NCBI RefSeq assembly: GCF_024707505.1
Contig: NZ_CP102604.1
Coordinates: forward strand, 3,348,001-3,412,000
DNA length: 64,000 nt
Source of the DNA: Pantoea sp. SOD02
GTDB taxonomy: Bacteria; Pseudomonadota; Gammaproteobacteria; Enterobacterales; Enterobacteriaceae
Direction of reading: 5' to 3'
The notes under the pieces: generated by a model
Database searches by the model: none
What the model saw: only the letters and a program-made list of their open reading frames with translations
Told to the model about the DNA's origin: nothing
Translations under genes and position numbers: made by a program
In this document: positions 46,612 through 56,213 of the stretch, piece after piece
Numbering within the stretch: the stretch's first letter is position 1
Layout of the letters: each line of letters opens with the position of its first letter

Positions 46612-47556
46612 ATGATTAAGCTTGGCATCGTTATGGACCCAATTTCGTCCATCAACATTAAAAAAGACACCAGCTTCGCCATGTTGCTGGAAGCACAGCG
46701 CCGTGGTTACGAAATTCATTACATGGAGATGAGCGATCTCTCCCTGCGCGGTGGCGTGAGCTATGCGCGCACCCGTCTGCTGAGCGTTGAGCAGAACTAC
46801 GACAACTGGTACACGTTTGGCAGCGAGCAGAATATCCCGCTGGCCGATCTCAACGTGGTGCTGATGCGTAAAGATCCGCCGTTCGACACCGAATTTATCT
46901 ACGCCACTTACCTGCTGGAACGCGCAGAAGAGCAAGGCACGCTGATCGTCAACAAACCGCAGAGCCTGCGCGACTGCAACGAGAAGCTGTATACCGCGTG
47001 GTTTGCCGACCTGACGCCAGATACGCTGGTCACGCGCAATAAAGAGCAGCTGCGCGCCTTCTGGCAGGAACATGGCGACGTGATCCTGAAGCCGCTGGAC
47101 GGCATGGGCGGCGCATCGATCTTCCGCGTGAAGCAAGACGATCCCAACTTTGGCGTGATCACCGAAACTCTGACCAATCACGGCCAGAACTTCTGCATGG
47201 CGCAGAACTATCTGCCAGCGATCAAAGATGGCGACAAACGCGTATTGGTGGTGGATGGCGAACCTGTGCCGTACTGCCTGGCGCGTATTCCGCAAGGTGG
47301 CGAAACGCGCGGCAACCTGGCGGCCGGTGGCCGTGGTGAAGCGCGTCCGCTGAGCGACAGCGACTGGGAAATTGCACGTCGCGTCGGCCCAACGCTGAAA
47401 GCTAAAGGGCTGATTTTTGTCGGCCTGGATATCATCGGTGATAAACTGACTGAAGTTAACGTGACCAGCCCAACCTGCGTACGTGAAATCGAGGCCGCGT
47501 TCCCGATATCGATCACTGGCATGCTGATGGATGCCATTGAGAAACGCCTGGGCTGA
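46612..47556 (+). CDS. gshB: glutathione synthetase
   Basis: Joins gamma-glutamylcysteine and glycine with ATP. 314 residues; the start has AGGAGAG upstream. ATP-grasp features are in order: LGIVMDPISSINIKKD at the N-terminus, VILKPLDGMGGASIFRV (about 160-176), the glycine-rich loop RGNLAAGGRGEARPL (about 233-247) and the metal-binding EVNVTSPTCVREIE (about 281-294). Monocistronic by the hairpin that follows. Confidence 0.97.
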   Translation: MIKLGIVMDPISSINIKKDTSFAMLLEAQRRGYEIHYMEMSDLSLRGGVSYARTRLLSVEQNYDNWYTFGSEQNIPLADLNVVLMRKDPPFDTEFIYATYLLERAEEQGTLIVNKPQSLRDCNEKLYTAWFADLTPDTLVTRNKEQLRAFWQEHGDVILKPLDGMGGASIFRVKQDDPNFGVITETLTNHGQNFCMAQNYLPAIKDGDKRVLVVDGEPVPYCLARIPQGGETRGNLAAGGRGEARPLSDSDWEIARRVGPTLKAKGLIFVGLDIIGDKLTEVNVTSPTCVREIEAAFPISITGMLMDAIEKRLG

Positions 47557-47589
47557 TGCCGTCGGAGTCTCCACTCCGTGAACACCCAA

Positions 47590-47623
47590 AACCGGCGCTG
47601 CCGCGGCTGCGCCGGTTATTTTT
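47590..47623 (+). terminator. Rho-independent terminator of gshB
   Basis: Arms AACCGGCGC/GCGCCGGTT with an additional inner GCC/GGC pairing, then ATTTTT. It lies between gshB and yqgE, 16 bases before the yqgE start, so read-through may be modulated rather than fully blocked. Confidence 0.8.
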
Positions 47624-47638
47624 GGTATACGAGTGATA

Positions 47639-48202
47639 ATGAATTTACAGCATCATTTTTTAATTGCGATGCCGTCGCTGCAGGACCCACTGTTCAAACG
47701 CTCGGTAGTCTATATCTGCGAGCACAATGAAGATGGTGCCATGGGTTTGATCGTGAATAAGCCGATGGATAACCTGACGGTTGAAGGCATTCTGAAAAAG
47801 CTAAAAATTAGCGCATCCGAACGCGATCCTGCCATCAAACTGGACAAGCCGGTGTTCGCCGGGGGTCCGCTGGCGGAAGATCGTGGTTTCATCCTGCACT
47901 CGGCGCAGCGCATTTACTCCTCGAGCATTCGTATTTCAGACACCACGGTGATCACCACTTCGCGTGATGTGCTGGAAGCGATCGGTACCACTTCACAGCC
48001 CGATAACGTGCTGGTAGCGCTGGGATATTGCGCCTGGGAGAAAGGTCAGCTGGAAGATGAGCTGCTGGAGAATGCCTGGCTCACCTCGCCTGCTAACACC
48101 AATATTCTGTTCCAGACGCCCATCGCTGAGCGCTGGCGTGAAGCGGCACGCGGTTTAGGTGTTGATATTCACAATATTGCCACCGATGCAGGACACGCCT
48201 GA
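47639..48202 (+). CDS. yqgE: YqgE/AlgH family protein
   Basis: 187 residues from [19 protein letters not shown], the E. coli YqgE start; a GTG two codons earlier is less likely. The family blocks [19 protein letters not shown] (about 24-42), [15 protein letters not shown] and [15 protein letters not shown] are intact. The protein is cytosolic and its biochemical role is unknown; it is almost always next to ruvX/yqgF, as here. Its stop overlaps the yqgF start (TGATG), so the two are translationally coupled. Confidence 0.95.
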   Translation: MNLQHHFLIAMPSLQDPLFKRSVVYICEHNEDGAMGLIVNKPMDNLTVEGILKKLKISASERDPAIKLDKPVFAGGPLAEDRGFILHSAQRIYSSSIRISDTTVITTSRDVLEAIGTTSQPDNVLVALGYCAWEKGQLEDELLENAWLTSPANTNILFQTPIAERWREAARGLGVDIHNIATDAGHA

Positions 48203-48618
48203 TGGCCAGTGAAACCTTACTGGGCTTCGATTTCGGCACCAAAAGCATCGGCGTTGCGGTGGGTCAGCAGTTAACGGGCACCGCCCGCGCGTTAACGGCG
48301 CTCAAAGCGCAGGATGGCACGCCGGACTGGAAGCTGATCGAAAAGTTGCTGAAAGAGTGGCAGCCCGATTATGTGGTGGTGGGTTTGCCGCTGAATATGG
48401 ATGGCACCGAACAGGAGCTCACCGCGCGCGCACGTAAGTTCGCCAATCGACTGCATGGCCGTTTTGGCGTTCGCGTCGAGCTGCAGGACGAACGCCTGAG
48501 CACCGTCGAAGCGCGTGCCGACCTGTTTGAACGCGGCGGCTTTCGTGCGCTGCAGAAAGGCCAGGTCGATTCCCAATCTGCCGTGATTATCCTCGAAGAT
48601 TGGTTTGATACGCATTAA
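48202..48618 (+). CDS. ruvX: RuvX/YqgF Holliday-junction resolvase-like nuclease, 16S rRNA 5' maturation
   Basis: 138 residues, RNase H fold. First catalytic Asp in [16 protein letters not shown] (about residues 6-21), the [14 protein letters not shown] block (about 54-67), [11 protein letters not shown] (about 94-104) and the last acidic site in [15 protein letters not shown]. In E. coli YqgF is needed for pre-16S rRNA 5' end processing. Its stop codon lies inside a REP-like hairpin whose left arm is formed by the last codons (Asp-Thr-His). Confidence 0.95.
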   Translation: MASETLLGFDFGTKSIGVAVGQQLTGTARALTALKAQDGTPDWKLIEKLLKEWQPDYVVVGLPLNMDGTEQELTARARKFANRLHGRFGVRVELQDERLSTVEARADLFERGGFRALQKGQVDSQSAVIILEDWFDTH

Positions 48619-48630
48619 TGCGCACCCTAC
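48609..48630 (-). repeat. REP-like hairpin (reverse) overlapping the end of ruvX
   Basis: Right arm ATGCGCACC followed by CTAC (the reverse-strand GTAG foot); left arm GATACGCAT matches the partner at 7 of 9 positions. The left arm is the 3' end of ruvX and the loop TA is part of its stop codon. Thirty-five bases on, a forward copy at 48666 completes an inverted pair. Confidence 0.6.
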
Positions 48631-48665
48631 GGTAAATCCATACACGCTGCCGTTATTGGCTTGTC

Positions 48666-48689
48666 GTAGGGTCGCCATTCATGGCGACC
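48666..48689 (+). repeat. REP-like hairpin (GTAG foot, forward)
   Basis: GTAG, perfect 9-base arms GGTCGCCAT/ATGGCGACC, loop TC. It lies between the converging ends of ruvX and yggR. Confidence 0.85.
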
Positions 48690-48702
48690 GTTGCCAACGC
48701 CT

Positions 48703-49695
48703 TCAAATCATCCCCGCTAACTGCCGCGCCTGCTCGCTCTGCGCAAATGTCTGCATGCCCGCCTGCGCACCGGTTTGCAACACGCCCGGCAACTGATGCA
48801 TCTTGCCCTCGCGAATCAGATTCGCCACCGCCGGCGTCGCCACCAACACTTCAAACAAGCCAATACGCCCGCCCGCTTTCGCCGGCACTAAACGCTGCGC
48901 CAGCACCGCTTTCAGGCTGCCCGCTAATTGGGTGCGCACCAGGTTTTTCTCCTCGGCAGGGAACACATCCACCAGCCTATCAACCGCCTGGGTTGCGCCG
49001 CGCGTATGGAGCGTAGCCAGCACCAGATGGCCGGTTTCTGCCGCAGTGAGCGCCAGGCGGATGGTTTCGCTGTCGCGCAGTTCGCCGAGCAGAATCACAT
49101 CAGGATCTTCACGCAGCGCGGCTTTCAGCCCGTGTTGAAACGATGCGCAATGTGCGCCGACTTCGCGCTGCTGAATCAGCGATCGCTGGCTGCGATGCAC
49201 AAACTCAATCGGATCTTCCAGCGTCAGGATGTGCCGCGCCTGCTGGCGGTTCAGGCAATCCACCATCGCCGCCAGCGTAGTGGATTTGCCGCTGCCGGTG
49301 GCGCCGGTAATTAAAATCAGCCCCTCTTCCAGCTGTAACAGCTGGCTCACTACGTCGGGTAAATGCAGACTGCTGAGATCGGGCGCCTGGCTGGCAATCA
49401 ACCGCAGCGCCAGCGATAAGCCGTGACGCTGCATAAAAAGGTTGGCGCGCAGTCGAATGCCGCTGGCAAGCGTGATGGCAAAGTCAACGTGGCCGTTCTC
49501 CTCCAGCTCGGCCTGTTGCGACGCTGTGAGCCACTGCTGCATAAAGGCTTCCAGCCAGCCGCCATCCAGTGCGTTTTGCTGCGGAATCGGCTCCAGCACG
49601 CCTTGTCGCCGCCAGTGCGGCAAATGTCCGCTGCAAAGGTGCAGATCGGCGGCGTTATGCTTTACACTAAGGGCCACAATTTCATCCAACTCCAT
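48703..49695 (-). CDS. yggR: PilT-like retraction ATPase family protein YggR
   Basis: 330 residues of the secretion/pilus-retraction ATPase family. Walker A GATGSGKST (about 132-140), Asp box LTLEDPIEFVH, Walker B DPDVILLGELRDSETI (about 190-205) and the His box HLVLATLHT. E. coli YggR is of the same type. No pilin genes are nearby in the window, so its partner is unknown. AGGAGA sits before the ATG. Its start codon is only 16 bases from that of the divergent yggS. Confidence 0.92.
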   Translation of the reverse strand: MELDEIVALSVKHNAADLHLCSGHLPHWRRQGVLEPIPQQNALDGGWLEAFMQQWLTASQQAELEENGHVDFAITLASGIRLRANLFMQRHGLSLALRLIASQAPDLSSLHLPDVVSQLLQLEEGLILITGATGSGKSTTLAAMVDCLNRQQARHILTLEDPIEFVHRSQRSLIQQREVGAHCASFQHGLKAALREDPDVILLGELRDSETIRLALTAAETGHLVLATLHTRGATQAVDRLVDVFPAEEKNLVRTQLAGSLKAVLAQRLVPAKAGGRIGLFEVLVATPAVANLIREGKMHQLPGVLQTGAQAGMQTFAQSEQARQLAGMI

Positions 49696-49711
49696 TTAAC
49701 TTCTCCTGACT

Positions 49712-50419
49712 ATGACTTCCATTGAGCACAACTTACAGCAAGTGCGTGAGCGTATCGCCGCTGCCGCCGCACGTTGCGGCCGCGCGCCAGAAGAAATTAC
49801 GCTGCTTGCAGTGAGCAAAACCAAACCTGCGAGCGCGGTCGCAGAAGCCATTGCCGCTGGACAACAAGCGTTCGGTGAAAATTACGTGCAGGAAGGGGTT
49901 GAAAAAGTGGCTGAACTGGCCGCACATCCTGATTTGCAATGGCACTTTATCGGCCCGCTGCAATCCAATAAAAGCCGTCTGGTAGCGGAAAACTTCGCCT
50001 GGTGCCACACCGTTGACCGCCAGCGCATCGCGCAGCGCCTGAACGATCAGCGCCCGGCGTCGTTGCCGCCGCTCAACGTGTTAATTCAGGTAAATATCAG
50101 TGACGAGAACAGCAAATCTGGCATCATGCTGGAGGCGTTGCCGGAGCTGGCGCAACAGATCGCCGCACTGCCGCAGCTGCGCTTGCGGGGGCTAATGGCG
50201 ATTCCGGCACCCGAATCAGACTACGCGCGGCAATTAGCGGTGTGTCAGCAGATGGCCGCCGCGTTTTATGCCTTAAAACAGGATTATCCTGACGTCGATA
50301 CGCTTTCTCTGGGAATGAGCGACGATATGGACGCGGCTATCGCCGCGGGCAGCACCATGGTGCGTATTGGCACCGCCGTTTTTGGCGCGCGGGATTATGC
50401 GCGACCTTCACAACAATAA
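49712..50419 (+). CDS. yggS: PLP homeostasis protein YggS
   Basis: 235 residues, the COG0325 pyridoxal-phosphate carrier family with an alanine racemase-like barrel. The PLP lysine is in LLAVSKTKPA (about residue 36). FGENYVQEGVEKV, WHFIGPLQSNKS, the LGMSDDMDAAIAAGSTMVRIG phosphate-binding block and IGTAVFG near the end are intact. It buffers free PLP and affects B6 and amino-acid balance. It is the first gene of a run yggS-yggT-rdgB-hemW with short gaps or overlaps. Confidence 0.97.
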   Translation: MTSIEHNLQQVRERIAAAAARCGRAPEEITLLAVSKTKPASAVAEAIAAGQQAFGENYVQEGVEKVAELAAHPDLQWHFIGPLQSNKSRLVAENFAWCHTVDRQRIAQRLNDQRPASLPPLNVLIQVNISDENSKSGIMLEALPELAQQIAALPQLRLRGLMAIPAPESDYARQLAVCQQMAAAFYALKQDYPDVDTLSLGMSDDMDAAIAAGSTMVRIGTAVFGARDYARPSQQ

Positions 50420-50431
50420 TTGAGGAACCTC

Positions 50432-50986
50432 ATGTTAACACTGACGTTTTTAGTCAAAACGCTGATCGATTTGTACGTGATGGTGCTGCTGCTGCGCATC
50501 TGGATGCAGTGGTCGCGCTGTGACTTCTACAACCCGCTGGCGCAGTTTGTCGTGAAGATCACCCAACCGATTATCAAGCCGCTGCGCCGCGTGATCCCGG
50601 CGATTGGGCCGATTGATACCGCATCGCTGCTGCTGGCCTTTGTGCTGACCACGCTGAAATATCCGATTTTACTGCTGATTCAGGTCGGCGTGTTCTCGGT
50701 TGATCCCACCAACCTGCTGGTTGGTCTGTTGTCGCTGGTGAAATCTGCCGGTTATCTGGTGTTCTGGGTGATCATCATTCGTTCGCTGATGAGCTGGATC
50801 AGCCAGGGTCGCGGCCCGGTGGATCAGGTTTTGATGCAGCTGACTGAACCGCTGATGTCGCCAATTCGCCGTATTCTGCCGGCGATGGGCGGTATCGATT
50901 TCTCTGCCATGATTGTGATTCTGGTGCTGTACGCGCTGAATTTCCTCGGCATGGACCTGTTCCCAGGTCTCTGGTATTTGCTGTAA
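50432..50986 (+). CDS. yggT: YggT family integral membrane protein
   Basis: The ATG at 50432 has GAGG 5 bases upstream; the open frame's TTG at 50420 overlaps that site and is rejected. 184 residues, two copies of the YggT motif: [20 protein letters not shown] with [17 protein letters not shown], and [14 protein letters not shown] with [18 protein letters not shown], each with flanking membrane helices. The role in E. coli is linked to osmotic shock tolerance but not settled. It follows yggS by 12 bases. The gene after it in E. coli (yggU) is missing. Confidence 0.94.
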   Translation: MLTLTFLVKTLIDLYVMVLLLRIWMQWSRCDFYNPLAQFVVKITQPIIKPLRRVIPAIGPIDTASLLLAFVLTTLKYPILLLIQVGVFSVDPTNLLVGLLSLVKSAGYLVFWVIIIRSLMSWISQGRGPVDQVLMQLTEPLMSPIRRILPAMGGIDFSAMIVILVLYALNFLGMDLFPGLWYLL

Positions 50987-51006
50987 TTCGTCTATCTGGA
51001 ACTGTT

Positions 51007-51600
51007 ATGCAAAAAGTTGTTCTCGCTACCGGTAATCCGGGCAAAGTTCGTGAACTGGCCGATCTGTTGGCGGCCTTCGGGCTTGATATCGTGGCGCAAA
51101 CTGAACTCGGCGTTGAGTCGGCGGAAGAAACCGGCCTGACCTTTATCGAAAACGCCATTCTGAAAGCGCGTCATGCGGCCGAGATCACCGGCTTACCGGC
51201 GATTGCCGATGATTCCGGTCTGGCGGTCGATGCGCTGGGCGGCGCGCCGGGGATTTACTCCGCGCGCTATGCGGGCGTTGATGCCAGCGATCAGCAAAAT
51301 CTCGAAAAGCTGCTGGTAGCATTAGAAAAGGTGCCGGATGGGGAACGTCAGGCGCAGTTCCACTGCGTGCTGGTTTACGTGCGTCACGCCGCCGATCCAA
51401 CGCCGCTGGTGTTCCACGGTAGCTGGGCCGGCGAAATCACCCGCGCGGCAGCGGGCGCAGGCGGTTTCGGTTACGATCCCATCTTTTATGTACCTGAATT
51501 AGGTAAAACGGCGGCAGAGCTGAGTAAAGACGAAAAGCGCGCCGTCTCTCACCGTGGAAAAGCATTGACGCTGCTGCTGGAAGCGATGCGCAATGCCTGA
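51007..51600 (+). CDS. rdgB: XTP/dITP pyrophosphatase (non-canonical purine NTPase)
   Basis: 197 residues, Ham1/ITPase family. It removes dITP, XTP and related deaminated nucleotides. Motifs: [18 protein letters not shown] at the N-terminus, [11 protein letters not shown] (about 40-50), the catalytic [20 protein letters not shown] (about 66-85), [12 protein letters not shown] (about 153-164) and SHRGKAL (about 181-187). The start follows yggT by 20 bases; the stop is inside the start of hemW (8-base overlap). Confidence 0.97.
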   Translation: MQKVVLATGNPGKVRELADLLAAFGLDIVAQTELGVESAEETGLTFIENAILKARHAAEITGLPAIADDSGLAVDALGGAPGIYSARYAGVDASDQQNLEKLLVALEKVPDGERQAQFHCVLVYVRHAADPTPLVFHGSWAGEITRAAAGAGGFGYDPIFYVPELGKTAAELSKDEKRAVSHRGKALTLLLEAMRNA

Positions 51601-52747
51601 TTTTTTACCTGAGTTGCCGCCATTAAGCCTATACATCCACATTCCGTGGTGTGTGCAGAAGTGTCCGTATTGTGATTTCAACTCTCACGCGTTAAAAGGC
51701 GAGGTGCCGCACATTGAGTATGTGCAGCACCTGCTTAACGATCTCGAACAGGATTTGCCGCTGACCGGTGGGCGTGAAGTGCGCACTATTTTCATCGGCG
51801 GCGGTACGCCAAGCCTGCTGAGCAGCAATGCAATGCAGATGCTGATGGACGGCGTGCGTGCGCGTTTGCCGCTGGCGGCCGATGCGGAAATCACCATGGA
51901 AGCCAATCCAGGCACCGTGGAAGCCGATCGCTTTAGCGGCTACCAGAAAGCCGGTATTAACCGTATTTCGATTGGCGTGCAGAGTTTCAGTCCCCAAAAG
52001 CTGGAGCGCCTTGGCCGCATTCACGGGCCGGAAGAAGCGGTGCGCGCTGCACAGCTGGCGGAAGGTTTAGGTCTGCGCAGCTTTAACCTCGACCTGATGC
52101 ACGGCTTGCCGGATCAGTCGCTGGAAGAAGCGCTGGATGATTTGCGCCAGGCGATTGCGCTCAACCCACCGCATCTGTCGTGGTATCAGCTGACGATTGA
52201 GCCAAATACCTTATTCGGATCGCGTCCGCCGAAACTGCCGGATGACGATGCGCTGTGGGATATCTTTGAGCAAGGTCATCAACTGCTGAGCGCTGCGGGC
52301 TATCAACAATATGAGACATCGGCGTATGCCAAACCGGGTTATCGCTGCGAGCACAATCTCAACTATTGGCGCTTCGGTGATTACCTCGGCATTGGCTGTG
52401 GCGCACATGGCAAGCTGACGCAAGCCGATGGTCGCATCGTGCGTACGGTGAAAACCCGTCATCCGCGCGGCTTTATGAAAGGCAACTATCTCGATAAGCA
52501 GCACGACGTGGCTGAGAACGACAAGCCGTTCGAGTTCTTTATGAACCGTTTCCGTCTGCTGGAGGCAGCACCGCGTGCCGATTTCCGTCGCTATACCGGC
52601 ATGGATGAGCAGGTGATTCGCCCGCAAATTGAGGCGGCGATAAGTGCGGGATATGTGGTGGAAACCACGGAGAACTGGCAGATTACCGAGAAAGGGAAAC
52701 TGTTCCTGAACTCGCTGCTGGAGCTGTTCTTAAGCGAAGATGAGTGA
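51593..52747 (+). CDS. hemW: haem chaperone HemW (radical SAM, HemN-like)
   Basis: 384 residues. The radical-SAM cysteines are in [16 protein letters not shown] (CxxxCxxC, about residues 20-35). [18 protein letters not shown] and the HemN-type GVQSF region follow. This branch lacks the extra N-terminal residues of true coproporphyrinogen dehydrogenase HemN; members bind and insert haem. It overlaps rdgB by 8 bases and ends at a shared terminator. Confidence 0.95.
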   Translation: MPDFLPELPPLSLYIHIPWCVQKCPYCDFNSHALKGEVPHIEYVQHLLNDLEQDLPLTGGREVRTIFIGGGTPSLLSSNAMQMLMDGVRARLPLAADAEITMEANPGTVEADRFSGYQKAGINRISIGVQSFSPQKLERLGRIHGPEEAVRAAQLAEGLGLRSFNLDLMHGLPDQSLEEALDDLRQAIALNPPHLSWYQLTIEPNTLFGSRPPKLPDDDALWDIFEQGHQLLSAAGYQQYETSAYAKPGYRCEHNLNYWRFGDYLGIGCGAHGKLTQADGRIVRTVKTRHPRGFMKGNYLDKQHDVAENDKPFEFFMNRFRLLEAAPRADFRRYTGMDEQVIRPQIEAAISAGYVVETTENWQITEKGKLFLNSLLELFLSEDE

Positions 52748-52751
52748 GTAA

Positions 52752-52775
52752 AAAAGGCCGGGAAACCGGCCTTTT
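52752..52775. terminator. bidirectional terminator between hemW and yggN
   Basis: Perfect 10-base arms AAAAGGCCGG/CCGGCCTTTT with loop GAAA; T runs follow on both strands. It serves the converging hemW and yggN. Confidence 0.93.
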
Positions 52776-52782
52776 AGTTTTT

Positions 52783-53499
52783 TTAACCTTTAACGCCCTG
52801 CATCAAGCCTTTGCGCTGATCTTCAAGTACGGTAACGCGGTTACACACTTCGTGGCCGAAGTTATGGAAATCCTGCTCCTGCTTATTCCATTCCGCCTGC
52901 ACCGACTGCTGTAAGCCACCAAGGTTGCCCATGATTGCCTGCAATGGATTGCTGCCGTTTGCCGCCTGGCTGCTGCCCATTTCGTTGAGGCTATCCTGCA
53001 TGATGCCGCCGAGCGTGCTCTGTACCAGCTTCTCGCCTTCCGCGCGCACCTGATCGATAGCCTGATGATGGAAGGTCAAGCCGTCTGGACGATGCTCAAT
53101 AATGCGGTTCATTTGCTGCTTGAGCTGACCATCCAGCTTGGTGAGGCGATTACGCACGTTGCTATTCTCGCCGAGCTTTTCGACAATCACTTTATCCAGC
53201 GCCACGCGGCTGCGCTCCAGACGCGAGGTCGCGCCGCTATCGATCCACGGCAAATCGCGACGCAGCGCGGTTTGATAATCGATGGCTTTCTGGCGCGCGG
53301 CGTTATCCACGTTGACCTTCTGGCCATTAAACTGCACATCGCCCTGCGGAGTGATTTCGAGGTTGCCGTTGGTTCCCACCACCTGCACGCTCTGCGGTTT
53401 AATGATCACATCATCCTGTGGCTTGACGCTGCACTCGTATGCAGCCTGAGCCTGAGTTGCCGCCAGCAGCAGCGCGGCGATAAGTGCCTTACGAACCAT
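52783..53499 (-). CDS. yggN: YggN family periplasmic protein (DUF2884)
   Basis: 238 residues. The signal peptide MVRKALIAALLLAATQAQA is followed by a Cys-containing start (YECSVKPQDDVII) and a mostly helical, Gln-rich body with a final Cys near CNRVTVLEDQRKG. E. coli YggN has the same layout. Function unknown. It converges with hemW. Between its start and yggL lies a REP pair. The E. coli neighbours ansB and yggM, usually on the hemW side, are not present. Confidence 0.9.
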   Translation of the reverse strand: MVRKALIAALLLAATQAQAAYECSVKPQDDVIIKPQSVQVVGTNGNLEITPQGDVQFNGQKVNVDNAARQKAIDYQTALRRDLPWIDSGATSRLERSRVALDKVIVEKLGENSNVRNRLTKLDGQLKQQMNRIIEHRPDGLTFHHQAIDQVRAEGEKLVQSTLGGIMQDSLNEMGSSQAANGSNPLQAIMGNLGGLQQSVQAEWNKQEQDFHNFGHEVCNRVTVLEDQRKGLMQGVKG

Positions 53500-53521
53500 G
53501 AAATCTCCTGAGCAATAAAAA

Positions 53522-53579
53522 GGTCGCCATAAATGGCGACCCTACGAATTCCGTTGTAGGGTGGCCATTTATGGCCACC
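53522..53579. repeat. inverted pair of REP-like hairpins (BIME-like) between yggN and yggL
   Basis: The reverse copy (53522-53545) has arms GGTCGCCAT/ATGGCGACC, loop AA, then CTAC. The forward copy (53556-53579) has GTAG, arms GGTGGCCAT/ATGGCCACC, loop TT. The feet face each other across 10 bases, giving an additional CCCTAC/GTAGGG pairing. The two copies differ in their arms but each is self-complementary. Confidence 0.88.
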
Positions 53580-53601
53580 TTCCCGCATCAACCACTAAAA
53601 C

Positions 53602-53928
53602 TTAGTCCCACCAAACGTCGAAGAGTTCAGTCACCTGCACATCTGTCAGGTTGTGGGCTTCCAGCCACTTGCGCACCAGCTCGCGATGTTCATCGGTGCA
53701 TTTGCCGGTTTCCTGCAAGCACACCAGACCTTCCCACACCAAATAACCGCTGCCGTCATACGCCAGACCATTCGGCGCGATCACTTCATTAATGAACTGA
53801 TCAACAGTGGCGTCGATTTGCTCCTCGGTGGTGCCTTCGGCAAAACGCCATGCGACGGAGAAGCCTAATTCCTGAAACTCATCAATATGCAGTTTTTTAC
53901 GCAAACGACGGCTACGCTGTACGGCCAT
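53602..53928 (-). CDS. yggL: YggL 50S ribosome-binding family protein
   Basis: 108 residues, basic N-terminus (RSRRLRKKLHIDEF) and the family block ELGFSVAWRFAEGTTEEQID. C-terminal region with VTELFDVWWD. YggL has been found associated with the large ribosomal subunit; the exact role is unclear. Its ATG overlaps the stop of trmB by one base, so it is the second gene of a trmB-yggL operon. Confidence 0.94.
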   Translation of the reverse strand: MAVQRSRRLRKKLHIDEFQELGFSVAWRFAEGTTEEQIDATVDQFINEVIAPNGLAYDGSGYLVWEGLVCLQETGKCTDEHRELVRKWLEAHNLTDVQVTELFDVWWD

Positions 53929-54647
53929 TATTTCACCCTCTCAAACATCAGATCCCATACGCCATGGCCCAGTCGCTGCCCGCGCTGCTCAAACTTGGTT
54001 AACGGACGCGTTTCTGGACGCGGCACGTAATTATTACTTTCCGACTGATTTTTATATCCGTCGATGCTGCTCATCACTTCTAACATGTGTTCGGCGTAGG
54101 CTTCCCAATCGGTCGCCATATGGAACACGCCGCCCAGCTTCAATTTGCGCATCACCAGCTCAGCAAACGGCACCTGTACGATGCGGCGTTTGTTATGGCG
54201 CGCTTTGTGCCACGGATCCGGGAAGAACAGCTGCACCATGCGCAGCGAGTTATCCGGAATCATCTTCTGCAGCACTTCCACCGCGTCGTGACACATCACG
54301 CGCAGGTTTTCCACGCCCGCTTCCTTCGCCGATGCAAGGCAAGCACCCACGCCCGGCGCATGCACTTCCAGGCCGAGGAAGTTCTGATGCGGATTATTCT
54401 GCGCCATGGTCACCAGCGAGGCGCCCATGCCGAAACCAATTTCCAGCACCACCGGCGCGTCGCGGCCAAACAGCTTCACCAGATCCAGCGGCTCCTGCTG
54501 GAACTCCACGCCCATCTCCGGCCATAAATTATCGAGCGCGAGCTGCTGTCCTTTCGTTAAGCGCCCCTGACGGCGCACAAAACTGCGGATACGGCGTAAT
54601 GGCCGCCCGTTCTCATCAAATTCTGGGGTGATGACGTCATTAATCAT
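53928..54647 (-). CDS. trmB: tRNA (guanine-46-N7)-methyltransferase
   Basis: 239 residues, Rossmann-type SAM methyltransferase. SAM-binding [17 protein letters not shown] (about 68-84), [14 protein letters not shown], and the TrmB signature [19 protein letters not shown] (about 139-157) are all present. It makes m7G46 in tRNA variable loops. It is divergent from mutY across a 154-base gap and is followed by yggL. Confidence 0.97.
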   Translation of the reverse strand: MINDVITPEFDENGRPLRRIRSFVRRQGRLTKGQQLALDNLWPEMGVEFQQEPLDLVKLFGRDAPVVLEIGFGMGASLVTMAQNNPHQNFLGLEVHAPGVGACLASAKEAGVENLRVMCHDAVEVLQKMIPDNSLRMVQLFFPDPWHKARHNKRRIVQVPFAELVMRKLKLGGVFHMATDWEAYAEHMLEVMSSIDGYKNQSESNNYVPRPETRPLTKFEQRGQRLGHGVWDLMFERVK

Positions 54648-54801
54648 GTTGAAGCCTGCTGGTTAGCCTGTTCTGGGAAACGGGCATTATGCAAAGTTAG
54701 GAAGCAGAAGCAAGCCTTTGCAATGTTCCGGTTTACACCCTGAGGTCTCTGTGCTGGAATTCCTGCCTGATTGTAGAGTAAACACGGAAAATTTCCTTCT
54801 T

Positions 54802-55887
54802 ATGATGCAAGCGCCGACGTTCGCGCAACAAGTGCTGGATTGGTATCAGCGCTTCGGTCGCAAAACCCTGCCGTGGCAGCAGGAGAAAACGCCGTACAAG
54901 GTATGGCTCTCTGAAGTGATGCTGCAGCAAACCCAGGTTGCTACCGTCATTCCCTATTTTGAACGCTTTATGGCGCGTTTCCCAACTGTGGCCGATCTGG
55001 CGGCTGCGCCGCTGGATGAAGTGCTGCATCTGTGGACCGGTCTCGGCTATTACGCGCGTGCGCGTAATCTGCACAAAGCCGCGAAACAGGTGGTGGAGAT
55101 GCATGGCGGCGAGTTCCCGCGTAACTTTGACGATGTTGCAGCGCTGCCGGGCATTGGTCGTTCTACTGCGGGCGCGGTGTTATCGCTGTCGCTCGGTCTG
55201 CACTTCCCGATTCTGGATGGCAACGTAAAACGCGTGCTGGCGCGCTGCTACGCGGTGGGCGGCTGGCCGGGTAAAAAGGACGTTGAAAAACGGCTGTGGC
55301 AGATCAGCGAAGAAGTCACGCCAGCGGCAGGCGTCAGCCAGTTTAATCAGGCAATGATGGACCTTGGCGCGTTAGTATGTACTCGCTCACGCCCTAAATG
55401 CGAAATCTGCCCGCTCAGTAGCGGATGCGTCGCTTATGCCAACAGCAGCTGGGCTGAATATCCAGGTAAAAAACCCAAGCAGACCTTGCCAGAACGTAGC
55501 GGCTGGATGTTGATGATGCAGGATGGCGATGACGTGTGGTTAGAGCAGCGTCCACCGGTTGGCCTGTGGGGCGGATTGTTCTGCTTCCCACAATTTACAA
55601 GTGAGCAAGCGCTAACTGACTGGCTAACCGAGCGCGGCATTCATGCCAAACCGAAGCAGCTCACCGCGTTCCGCCATACCTTTAGCCATTTCCACTTAGA
55701 CATTGTGCCTATGTGGCTAGCATGGCCTTCGGCTGGGTCGCTGATGGATGAAGCGGGCGGTCTCTGGTATAACTTAGCGCAACCACCGTCAGTGGGTTTG
55801 GCGGCGCCGGTTGAGCGCTTGCTGCATGAATTGCGCCATCCCCAGCAGCTTACGCGTCGAGCAGACGTGACCGAAGAGGAAGAGTAA
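54802..55887 (+). CDS. mutY: adenine DNA glycosylase
   Basis: Removes A mispaired with 8-oxoG. Start 54802 or 54805 (two adjacent ATGs); the open frame extends 28 codons upstream without homology. About 361 residues. [21 protein letters not shown] (split over about 31-51) holds the catalytic Glu; the helix-hairpin-helix region has [15 protein letters not shown] (about 116-130). The 4Fe-4S cluster cysteines are in [17 protein letters not shown] (CX6CX2CX5C, about 193-209), and the C-terminal Nudix-like domain recognises 8-oxoG. It overlaps yggX by one base (TAATG). Confidence 0.97.
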   Translation: MMQAPTFAQQVLDWYQRFGRKTLPWQQEKTPYKVWLSEVMLQQTQVATVIPYFERFMARFPTVADLAAAPLDEVLHLWTGLGYYARARNLHKAAKQVVEMHGGEFPRNFDDVAALPGIGRSTAGAVLSLSLGLHFPILDGNVKRVLARCYAVGGWPGKKDVEKRLWQISEEVTPAAGVSQFNQAMMDLGALVCTRSRPKCEICPLSSGCVAYANSSWAEYPGKKPKQTLPERSGWMLMMQDGDDVWLEQRPPVGLWGGLFCFPQFTSEQALTDWLTERGIHAKPKQLTAFRHTFSHFHLDIVPMWLAWPSAGSLMDEAGGLWYNLAQPPSVGLAAPVERLLHELRHPQQLTRRADVTEEEE

Positions 55888-56159
55888 TGAGCCGCACCAT
55901 TTTTTGTACTTATCTGCAACGCGACGCTGAAGGTCAGGACTTTCAGCTCTATCCTGGCGAGCTGGGTAAGCGCATCTTTAATGAGATCTCCAAAGAAGCC
56001 TGGCAGCAGTGGATGTCCAAGCAAACCATGCTGATCAATGAGAAGAAATTGAGCATGATGAACCCGGAAGATCGCAAAGTGCTGGAGAAGGAGATGATCA
56101 ATTTCCTGTTCGAAGGCAAAGATGTGCACATTGAAGGTTACACCCCGCCAGAAAAATAA
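55887..56159 (+). CDS. yggX: Fe(2+)-trafficking protein YggX
   Basis: 90 residues, E. coli YggX length. The conserved start [16 protein letters not shown] with its single Cys, [19 protein letters not shown] and the C-terminal [16 protein letters not shown] are present. It is linked to iron-sulfur cluster repair and oxidative-stress resistance. Translationally coupled to mutY, itself an iron-sulfur enzyme. An attenuator-like terminator separates it from mltC. Confidence 0.97.
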   Translation: MSRTIFCTYLQRDAEGQDFQLYPGELGKRIFNEISKEAWQQWMSKQTMLINEKKLSMMNPEDRKVLEKEMINFLFEGKDVHIEGYTPPEK

Positions 56160-56165
56160 CCGTTC

Positions 56166-56192
56166 AGGGCTTCCCTTTGAGGCCCTCTTTTT
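56166..56192 (+). terminator. terminator or attenuator between yggX and mltC
   Basis: An 8-base stem AGGGCTTC/GAGGCCCT (one G-T pair) with loop CCTTT, then CTTTTT. It lies 22 bases before the mltC start, so mltC may be expressed by partial read-through. Confidence 0.65.
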
Positions 56193-56213
56193 CGATTCAG
56201 GCACGCATTAACA

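Noticed and set aside
46531-47589. 352-residue frame antisense to gshB
   Set aside because: Complete overlap with the clearly conserved gshB; composition of a shadow frame.
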